From an uncultured Bacilli bacterium (lineage in GTDB: Bacteria; Bacillota_I; Bacilli_A; RF39; UBA660), in assembly GCA_910579535.1 (NCBI GenBank), contig CAJTUR010000017.1, positions 1 through 33,894 of the forward strand: a stretch of DNA of 33,894 nt. The letters run 5' to 3'. How positions within the stretch are numbered: the first letter of the stretch is position 1; the number at the start of each line of letters is the position of its first letter. The translations under genes were made by a program, and so were the position numbers. Shown here one piece after another: positions 1-5,859 of this stretch. The notes beneath the pieces were generated by a model. That model searched no databases. It was not told the origin of the DNA and worked only from the letters and a program-made list of their open reading frames with translations.

Positions 1-2
1 AC

Positions 3-650
3 ACACCTAGTAAAACAAATTATGAAATAACAAGCGATTTAACAGGCTATAATACTGTTCAAACGATTAATCCAAGTGAACTTAATCTATGGCGAATTAT
101 ACGAAAAAATAGTGATGGAAGCATAGAAATGGTCTCAGAATATATATCAAATGAAGCTATTTCTTTCTATGGAAAAGAGGGGTATAAAAATTTAGTGGCG
201 AGTCTAAATACGATAGCTAAACAATATGAAACAGAAGGAATAACAATAGATTCCAGGTCTTTTGGATATCGTAATCAAACTCAGAATTTAACTGAACTTT
301 CTTGTATTTCTGGTAATAGTAATTGCTTAGAATCTCAAGGTGGAGGAGATGCGGTTCATTCAGTTGAACATGATGTAGAATTAGTACTGAAAGCTTTAGG
401 AAGAATAACGGCAAAGAATCCAAGTCAAGATGAATTAAGACCTTATTTTTTGGCTAGTAGATATTATGATACAATTAATTATTTAATTCGATATGTTGCT
501 AGTAATGGCGTAATTTATCTGTTAAGTATGGCTGGTGCAATTCATGGGGAGAGTACAATTTCTTTAGCGTTTAGACCTATCGTTATTTTAAAATCTAATA
601 TTGATGCAACAGGAAAAGGTTTAAAAGAAAACTCTTGGAAAATTAATTAA
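3..650 (+). CDS. C-terminal part of an unrecognised, probably surface or secreted protein (5' end outside window)
   Basis: The reading frame is open from position 3 without a convincing start, so the gene begins before the window; the internal ATG at 129 has no ribosome binding site and lies inside continuous coding sequence. About 215 residues are visible. Recognisable pieces in order are LWRIIRKNSDGS, EGYKNLVASLNTIAKQYE, a Gly/Asp segment (GGGDAVHS), an ASRYYDTINYLIRYV stretch and a closing RPIVILKSN segment. A pattern of a tryptophan-containing strand, an SR-Y-Y motif and a terminal RP-I-x-LK strand recurs in large surface proteins of uncultured gut Firmicutes and resembles the DUF6273 fold family; that link is from memory and needs a profile search. 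No membrane segment or LPXTG-like sorting signal lies at this end. A terminator follows directly. Function unknown. Confidence 0.7.
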   Translation, partial: TPSKTNYEITSDLTGYNTVQTINPSELNLWRIIRKNSDGSIEMVSEYISNEAISFYGKEGYKNLVASLNTIAKQYETEGITIDSRSFGYRNQTQNLTELSCISGNSNCLESQGGGDAVHSVEHDVELVLKALGRITAKNPSQDELRPYFLASRYYDTINYLIRYVASNGVIYLLSMAGAIHGESTISLAFRPIVILKSNIDATGKGLKENSWKIN

Positions 651-651
651 A

Positions 652-679
652 AAAAGGTTCATTTTGTTATGAGCCTTTT
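652..679. terminator. Bidirectional rho-independent terminator between the partial gene and rpmB
   Basis: Arms 652-662 (AAAAGGTTCAT) and 669-679 (ATGAGCCTTTT) form an 11-bp stem with one G-U pair and a 6-base loop. Read on the minus strand, the stem is followed by a run of seven T, so it is a canonical terminator for rpmB, whose stop codon lies inside the stem. The plus-strand T tract is poorer (ATGCTATCTTTTT), but the same hairpin can end the upstream gene. Confidence 0.75.
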
Positions 680-836
680 ATGCTATCTTTTTAGCTTCTC
701 TTGCACTGATTAATACAGTTTTACCATTTATTGTTTTCTTTTGTAAATTTGGTTTTTGACGAGATTTAGTAGCGTTACATGCTTTACTTCTTAAATTTAC
801 AGTTAAAGGTTTCTTTTTTGATATATTCTTAGCCAT
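678..836 (-). CDS. rpmB: 50S ribosomal protein L28 (short, divergent)
   Basis: This 52-residue protein is a structural component of the large ribosomal subunit. It starts MAKNISKKKPLTVNLRS and contains the L28 landmarks in order: N-x-RS-x-A-x-NATK (residues 14-23), the PNLQKK strand (about 29-34), NGK-x-V-x-ISAR (37-46) and a lysine-rich end. The match to Bacillus L28 (NNRSHAMNASKR, ANLQKV, VSAR) is clear, although this protein is about ten residues shorter than the usual 62 and lacks the Cys near the N terminus. The ATG at 836 is preceded by a strong GGAGGT site (843-848) and by its own promoter, and the gene ends inside a terminator hairpin, so it is a monocistronic minus-strand unit. Identification rests on visible motifs. 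Confidence 0.9.
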   Translation of the reverse strand: MAKNISKKKPLTVNLRSKACNATKSRQKPNLQKKTINGKTVLISAREAKKIA

Positions 837-868
837 TTTAGCACCTCCAAAATTTCTTTTTCTTTAAA

Positions 869-897
869 ATATTACCATTAAATGGGCTGTAAGTCAA
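869..897 (-). promoter_or_regulatory. Vegetative promoter of rpmB
   Basis: On the minus strand TTGACT (892-897) and TAATAT (869-874) are separated by 17 bases. Transcription would start about 25 bases upstream of the rpmB ribosome binding site. It lies just after the helD stop codon, so rpmB can be made independently of helD. Confidence 0.7.
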
Positions 898-912
898 TTT
901 TATTTCGGTATT

Positions 913-2919
913 TTATGAAATATTGTAGAGAATTAGTTCATGTTGCGCTCGAGTTACAGCAACATAGAATAATCTTTTTTCTTCTTCTGTAAAATAATTA
1001 ATTTTATCTTGATAAACAATGACCGTATCAAATTCTAGTCCTTTAGCAAGATATGCGGGAATAATGACAAAATCATGAATAAATTCATTGGTGTTACTAT
1101 CGATGTTGGATAAGTTAAAAGAGTCTTTTAGTTCTTCATAGAGCCTAGATGCTAATTCTTCATTTTTTACAATAATAGCTAAAGAGTTGTAGTTTTGCTT
1201 TAAGTTTGTAATGTCCCCTTTTAACGTCTCTTTTGAATTTCTTTTTAAGACAGGTTTGTTTACGTTTTTCCTAATTGCACAGATATGATTAAGATCTAAA
1301 ATGCTATTAGCAAATTCAATGATTTCTTCACTCGAACGATACGTTTTATTTAATTCAACGTATTTCCCTGGAAATAAATTTAAAAGAATATCTAAGCTAT
1401 TATAAGAATAGAAGGGGTTGATGTTTTGATTGACGTCTCCTAAAATAGTAAAAGAAGCTTTTTTAAACACTTTACTTAAAATAAGATATTGAAGATAACT
1501 ATAATCTTGGGCCTCATCAATTACAATTTGTAAAATGTTTGGTTCGTAATAGAAGCCTTCCATTAATCCTTTTAAGTAGACTAGTAAAAGTGCATCATCA
1601 TATTTTATTTCTTTATTATGAAGACTCTTTAAGTCTTCCTCTGTTACACTTTGTTTAAAAAATTGACTCTTATAGAATAATTCAAGAAGGGCTTTATAGT
1701 CTTTTTTTAAATCCATTGCTTCAAGTAAGAGTTTGTGGTAAACGCTTTTTTTCGTTTTTTTACCATTATAATTGTTTTCACTAAATTTAAGAGCCATTTC
1801 TTCAATACGTGTAAAGAATGGGAGAGAAGCGTATCTGTATTTAAAAAGTTCATTTAATTCTTTTTTGGAATAGTCAAATACTTTATTTTCAATAAATCCT
1901 TTTTTAAATCGAACGTTTTCTTCAAAATACTTCACAAAATTTTCTAAATCACTAATAATTGCATCACTTTGTTTATATTTCATTAATTCTTTATTTCTAT
2001 AACGCCCTATATAATATTTATTTAAAAAATTAGAATAGGATTCCACACTTTTGTATTCTTTACACATCTTTTTTAAGTAGTCATGAAAAGTGGTTTGAAG
2101 CGTATTTTCTTCACCTAAATCAGGTAAGACATCAGAGATGTATTCAGTAAAAATATTATTAGGAGAAAAAATAATGATTTTATCACTTGTTAAGTTTTTA
2201 ATTTTATAGAGAAGAAAAGCGATACGATGAAGGGCAACACTTGTTTTTCCACTTCCAGCAATTCCTTGAACAATTAAGTTTTTATCTTTCGTGTTTCTAA
2301 TCACTTCATTTTGTTCTTGTTGAATGGTATTCACAATATTTTTCATTTTATCGTTTGTGGTATTTGCTAGTACTTCTTGTAAGATATCATCGTTAATATT
2401 CAGACTACTATCAACGACTCTTAAAAGTTCTTGTTTTTCAATTTTGTATTGTCTTTTATTTTCTAAGTAAGTGCTTATTATTCCTTCTGGTGCTTCATAG
2501 TGACACTCTCCTTTTTCATAGTCATAGAAAATACTTGAAATAGGCGCACGCCAGTCGTAGATTAAGTGGTCTAAATTTTCATCATAAAGATAAGTCATTC
2601 CAATATAAATTTTTTGTAATTTATCGTTATCTTGTAAAGTGATAGAAGCGAAGTAGGGGCTATTTTTAATTTTTAATAATTTTTTATAATAAGCACTTTT
2701 ATTTAAGAGTAAACCAGCTTCTAACTCATTGTCTGTTGTGACCGCTATTAATTCTTGTTTGTCCATACCACTTTTGTTTTCCCAAGTGTATTTTTTAAAT
2801 TCTCTTAAATCTTTTTCACTTTTAAAAATCGTCTTTTCTAGTTCTTCAATTTTTTCATTTAAGTATTTGGCTGTTTTGCTTAAATAGTCTTTTTCTTTTG
2901 TTAATTCTAATTCATTCAT
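913..2919 (-). CDS. helD: HelD-type UvrD-like ATPase that recycles RNA polymerase
   Basis: This is a superfamily 1 helicase-like ATPase of 668 residues (B. subtilis HelD is 774). HelD proteins bind RNA polymerase, insert arms into its channels and use ATP to pull it off DNA; some relatives (HelR) also displace rifampicin. Visible motifs: an N-terminal coiled coil (residues 1-45), YDWRAPISS (121-129) typical of this family, Walker A GIAGSGKTS (219-227), Walker B VIDEAQD (466-472), GDVNQ (494-498), TYRS (526-529), AKGLEFD (625-631) and YVAVTRAQ (652-659). All catalytic motifs are present, so it should be active. The ATG at 2919 follows a good AGGAGG site. It has its own promoter and a possible leader attenuator, and no terminator is evident before rpmB. 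HelD rather than UvrD/PcrA or RecB is indicated by the N-terminal arm and the YDWR motif. Confidence 0.9.
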   Translation of the reverse strand: MNELELTKEKDYLSKTAKYLNEKIEELEKTIFKSEKDLREFKKYTWENKSGMDKQELIAVTTDNELEAGLLLNKSAYYKKLLKIKNSPYFASITLQDNDKLQKIYIGMTYLYDENLDHLIYDWRAPISSIFYDYEKGECHYEAPEGIISTYLENKRQYKIEKQELLRVVDSSLNINDDILQEVLANTTNDKMKNIVNTIQQEQNEVIRNTKDKNLIVQGIAGSGKTSVALHRIAFLLYKIKNLTSDKIIIFSPNNIFTEYISDVLPDLGEENTLQTTFHDYLKKMCKEYKSVESYSNFLNKYYIGRYRNKELMKYKQSDAIISDLENFVKYFEENVRFKKGFIENKVFDYSKKELNELFKYRYASLPFFTRIEEMALKFSENNYNGKKTKKSVYHKLLLEAMDLKKDYKALLELFYKSQFFKQSVTEEDLKSLHNKEIKYDDALLLVYLKGLMEGFYYEPNILQIVIDEAQDYSYLQYLILSKVFKKASFTILGDVNQNINPFYSYNSLDILLNLFPGKYVELNKTYRSSEEIIEFANSILDLNHICAIRKNVNKPVLKRNSKETLKGDITNLKQNYNSLAIIVKNEELASRLYEELKDSFNLSNIDSNTNEFIHDFVIIPAYLAKGLEFDTVIVYQDKINYFTEEEKRLFYVAVTRAQHELILYNIS

Positions 2920-2940
2920 AATTCCCTCCTTTTAGACAAC

Positions 2941-2972
2941 AAAAAAATCCCCGAAAATCATCTTCGAGTTGT
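2941..2972 (-). promoter_or_regulatory. Possible transcription attenuator in the helD leader
   Basis: On the minus strand, between the helD promoter and the helD ribosome binding site, CTCGAA and TTCGGG (plus-strand 2963-2968 and 2950-2955) form a 6-bp stem with one U-G pair and a 7-base loop, followed two bases later by seven T (2941-2947). Placed in a leader and not after a gene, this looks like an early terminator. The short pair GTTGT/ACAAC (2968-2972 and 2936-2940) could form a competing or enclosing helix. No leader peptide with a ribosome site was found. Confidence 0.5.
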
Positions 2973-3018
2973 AATAAGCTTTATTAATTAGTTAGTTGTA
3001 AATAAAAAAGTCAAGTTC

Positions 3019-3048
3019 ATTATAATATTGAAATAAAGTGTTTGTCAA
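3019..3048 (-). promoter_or_regulatory. Vegetative promoter of helD
   Basis: On the minus strand a consensus TTGACA (3043-3048) and consensus TATAAT (3019-3024) are separated by 18 bases. The predicted leader is about 90 bases and contains the attenuator-like hairpin. It is divergent from the promoter at 3090-3118. Confidence 0.8.
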
Positions 3049-3089
3049 TTGCTATTTTGAAAAGGAGTTTACAACAATTAAAAATATGA

Positions 3090-3118
3090 TTGACTTTTAT
3101 AAAAAATAATGGTATAAT
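3090..3118 (+). promoter_or_regulatory. Vegetative promoter of the cysteine-pair protein gene
   Basis: TTGACT (3090-3095) and TATAAT (3113-3118) are 17 bases apart. Transcription would begin near 3125, only about 20 bases before the preferred ATG at 3144. Confidence 0.8.
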
Positions 3119-3143
3119 TTTGGGTGTTTAAATGGGGATTATT

Positions 3144-3842
3144 ATGGAAAAATTAGAAAATGAAATTATAATTAACATTCAAAATGGTTTGAACAAAGAA
3201 GATATTGTTAATGCCGTATATTCTGAAAGTGAATTAAAAGAAAAAAAAGGAGTTTTCGGGGAACAAAGATTGGGAGACGAACCACATGTTTCAATCAGGC
3301 TTCTAAATAAGAATAGATCTGAGAGTTTAGAGGGGTGTCCTTATTGTACTCAAGTGCATATTAATAAAGAAATGAATTATGGTCATAATGTTACATCTAA
3401 AAGTACTCTAAAAGAAATGCTTACTAAATCTAAAGCAGAATTAAATTCTTTAAAAGGTACTGAAACAATAGAAGATTATCATGGATATGAAGTTTATATT
3501 GATAATGATGGTCAAGAACATAAAGTAGGGTATTACAATATAGACGATGTAAAAGGATTTAAAAAAGATTTAAATTCTTCTACTTTTGATGGTGAGTTGA
3601 GAGAAAGTAGAACAATAGAGCAATGTCGTTATGGTAAAGTTTATTTTGACGAAAAAGATATGCAATATAAACAAACTTGCGAAGAATGTGAATATACTAC
3701 AATAGTCAATGAAGAAAATATGGTATTTCCGACTTTAAAAGAACAATTAGAACTTGAAAGAGAAAATTTACAAAAAGTAAGAAAACTTTATCCTGGTCTT
3801 TTGAAAACTTATACACAAATTACAGATAGTCAAAAAAGATGA
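3144..3842 (+). CDS. Unrecognised protein with cysteine pairs, probably truncated by a +1 frameshift
   Basis: No known family was recognised. The ATG at 3144 is preferred because GGGGATT lies at the right distance; the ATG at 3132 is only about 7 bases from the predicted transcription start. The 232-residue product is soluble, with CPYC followed by a His (C65, C68, H72), a lone Cys in EQCRYG (C161), and CEEC (C179, C182), which could bind one or two zinc ions. A Gly/Tyr-rich centre (YHGYEVYIDNDGQ) and a charged C-terminal helix follow. The frame ends TGA at 3840-3842 just after a run of six A (3832-3837). Skipping one A opens 36 further codons (CYFGGVCINYGQ, then a charged end) to a TAA at 3946-3948, five bases before a terminator. 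The longer form is probably the ancestral protein. The break may be decay, a sequencing error or programmed shifting. Confidence 0.7.
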   Translation: MEKLENEIIINIQNGLNKEDIVNAVYSESELKEKKGVFGEQRLGDEPHVSIRLLNKNRSESLEGCPYCTQVHINKEMNYGHNVTSKSTLKEMLTKSKAELNSLKGTETIEDYHGYEVYIDNDGQEHKVGYYNIDDVKGFKKDLNSSTFDGELRESRTIEQCRYGKVYFDEKDMQYKQTCEECEYTTIVNEENMVFPTLKEQLELERENLQKVRKLYPGLLKTYTQITDSQKR

Positions 3843-3948
3843 AAATATCAAGTTTATTAAATGCTATTTTGGTGGTGTTTGCATAAATTACGGCCAAGTA
3901 AAGCAAGAAGAGAACGTTAAACAAGATGATTGGAATCCAAAAAGATAA
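3838..3948 (+). other. Out-of-frame C-terminal continuation of the preceding gene
   Basis: In the +1 frame this encodes DENIKFIKCYFGGVCINYG and a charged tail ending DDWNPKR. It has no start or ribosome site of its own, contains two more cysteines like the upstream part, and ends immediately before a terminator, so it reads as the lost end of the 3144-3842 gene. Confidence 0.55.
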
Positions 3949-3953
3949 GTATT

Positions 3954-3981
3954 AAAGAATGAATAAAATCGTTCTTTTTTT
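3954..3981 (+). terminator. Rho-independent terminator after the cysteine-pair gene
   Basis: Arms 3954-3962 (AAAGAATGA) and 3969-3977 (TCGTTCTTT) form a 9-bp stem with one G-U pair and the loop ATAAAA, followed by further T to 3981. Confidence 0.8.
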
Positions 3982-4048
3982 GTTTTAGAGAAATTTATTG
4001 TTTAATTGTTTAATCTATACTAAAATAGTTAAAGAAAGAAGTTTAAAA

Positions 4049-5818
4049 ATGATAAAAGAGATAAAAAAAATTATTACTTTTAATATGAAAACCTTAATTA
4101 CATTTGAAGGAATTTACAAGTTGTCTTCCATATTTATTTTTGTGCCTCTTTTTTGGAAATTATTTGATTTTATTATGAAGGTAAGAGGGTATCGTTATTT
4201 AACAATAGAAAACATAGGTTCTTTTCTTTTTAATCCTTTAACCATTCTAATGCTTCTTATTCTTGTTTTACTAATTGTTGTTTATTCTATTTTTGATATC
4301 CATACCGTGCTCGTTATTTTTGATGCCTCTAAAAATAATCAAAAGATAAGTATTCGAGAAGCCCTTGCCTTAGCGATTCCTAAGTCTTTAAAAGTTTTTC
4401 ATTTTAAGAATTTTTCTTTTACTTTTATCGTGACCTTTTTTATTTTCTTTTTAAATTTAGGACTTACGACGAGTTTTCTTAGTTCATTTTCTATTCCTGA
4501 ATTTATTTTAAATTATATTCATTCTAAATTGTACATTCAGGTGTTTTTCATTCTTTTTCTTTTTGTTATGCTTTTTTTTGTTTTACGAAATCTTTATACT
4601 TATCACTATTATTTATTAGACGAAAGTAGTCTTAAAATTTCTAAACAAAAGAGTCAAAATTTAAGTAAAAATACCATTGTTAAAGATTTTCTTACTTTAA
4701 CTTTTACAGAGCTTGTGCTTTTTGTTTCTTATATAGTTTTTATTTCCATAGGTATTTTCATTATTTATTTTATTCATTCTTTTTTTGAAAACGTGCTAAT
4801 TGAAAGTATTTTAATTACTATTACCGGTTTGTTTATTTTAATTGTTTTCAGTTTTTATTATTTAATTTCAATGCCTTTATGTCTTGCGGTCATTAGTTCT
4901 CTTTTTTATCAACATAAGGAAGAGAAAAATGAAAAAGTCCATCATTTTAAACTTAGTTCTAAAAAGAGTAAAATTCCTTTAAAAAAATGGAAGATTTTTA
5001 AAATTAGTCTCATTGTTTTTATCTTGTTTAGTGGAAGCCTTTTTACACATGAAGCCTTAGAAGGAAAATATGATTTTGCCCTTTATGAAGAGAAGCCTAT
5101 TTTAGTAACAGCGCATCGTGGTGCTTCAAAAGACTTTAAAGAGAATACCATGGAGGCTTTTTTGGAAGCGAAGCGTTTAGAAGCGGACTGGATTGAACTT
5201 GATTTACGTTGTACTAAAGATAAACAAGTCGTTGTTTTACATGATGCTTCTTTAAAAAGAACGTATGGAATAAATAAAAAGATTTCAGAAGTGGATTACG
5301 AGGAAGTAAGTTCTATTCCATTATTTAAAGATGTTCTTCTTTGGGCAAAGGCGAATCAAGTAAAATTGAACGTTGAATTTAAAGCTTCAGGTGATTTTGA
5401 TTTTTTAGTTTATGAAGTCCTTCGAGAACTAAAAGAAGAAGATTATTTTTTTAATGTGGTCTTAGCAAGTTCCAATTATGAGGTTTTAAAAATGATTAAA
5501 GCGTATGATGAACATATTAAGACGGTTTATGTGACGAGTCTTCTTTATGGAGATTTAGAGTCTTTAAATGAAGCGGATATTTTTAGTGTTAGTGAAGCAA
5601 ATGTTACCAAAAATTTAATCTCACAAATTCATGAACAAGGAAAAGAACTTTATGTTTGGACAGTGAATACGAGTGAAACTATTCAAAAAATGAAAGAATT
5701 GGGTGTGGATAATGTGATTACAGATGATGTCGCCTTGGCTAAAAAAATGCTTGATGTTCCCAAAAAAAAGAATGTGTTAACGGATTATATAAAATTGATT
5801 GAAAGTTTAATTAATTAA
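4049..5818 (+). CDS. Membrane-anchored glycerophosphodiester phosphodiesterase
   Basis: The protein should hydrolyse glycerophosphodiesters to glycerol 3-phosphate and an alcohol outside or at the membrane, in phospholipid or teichoic-acid turnover. The first ~330 residues contain several hydrophobic segments, matching the GPDPase membrane-domain architecture of Firmicutes. The catalytic GDPD domain begins near residue 350: HRGAS (His356, Arg357), ENTMEAF, the metal-binding pair ELDL (Glu383, Asp385), HD (His398) and VEFK (Glu443), then a C-terminal TVNT and NVITDD strand typical of the barrel's end. A longer frame begins at TTG 3998, but this has no ribosome site. ATG 4049 has a weak AAGAAAGAAG upstream and gives 589 residues beginning MIKEIKKI. 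No clear promoter was found. It ends 11 bases before the dnaE promoter, so it is a separate unit. Confidence 0.88.
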   Translation: MIKEIKKIITFNMKTLITFEGIYKLSSIFIFVPLFWKLFDFIMKVRGYRYLTIENIGSFLFNPLTILMLLILVLLIVVYSIFDIHTVLVIFDASKNNQKISIREALALAIPKSLKVFHFKNFSFTFIVTFFIFFLNLGLTTSFLSSFSIPEFILNYIHSKLYIQVFFILFLFVMLFFVLRNLYTYHYYLLDESSLKISKQKSQNLSKNTIVKDFLTLTFTELVLFVSYIVFISIGIFIIYFIHSFFENVLIESILITITGLFILIVFSFYYLISMPLCLAVISSLFYQHKEEKNEKVHHFKLSSKKSKIPLKKWKIFKISLIVFILFSGSLFTHEALEGKYDFALYEEKPILVTAHRGASKDFKENTMEAFLEAKRLEADWIELDLRCTKDKQVVVLHDASLKRTYGINKKISEVDYEEVSSIPLFKDVLLWAKANQVKLNVEFKASGDFDFLVYEVLRELKEEDYFFNVVLASSNYEVLKMIKAYDEHIKTVYVTSLLYGDLESLNEADIFSVSEANVTKNLISQIHEQGKELYVWTVNTSETIQKMKELGVDNVITDDVALAKKMLDVPKKKNVLTDYIKLIESLIN

Positions 5819-5826
5819 AAAAATTG

Positions 5827-5835
5827 TGCTATAAT
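5827..5835 (+). promoter_or_regulatory. Extended -10 promoter of dnaE-polC
   Basis: TGCTATAAT gives a perfect extended -10 element; the -35 region is poor (TTAATT at 5807-5812, 17 bases upstream), as is usual for this promoter class. The leader to the dnaE ATG is about 20 bases. Confidence 0.65.
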
Positions 5836-5859
5836 GAAATAAAGATGGGGGAGTCTTTT

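Noticed and set aside
3011..3025. Possible leader peptide ATG next to the helD -10 box (minus strand)
   Set aside because: The ATG overlaps the -10 element and would not be in the transcript.
3998..4048. TTG start extending the phosphodiesterase by 17 residues
   Set aside because: There is no ribosome site, and the added residues do not fit the usual N terminus; ATG 4049 is better.
5824..5859. TTG start extending DnaE by 12 residues
   Set aside because: It lies upstream of or within the predicted extended -10 promoter, and GGGGGAG points to ATG 5860.
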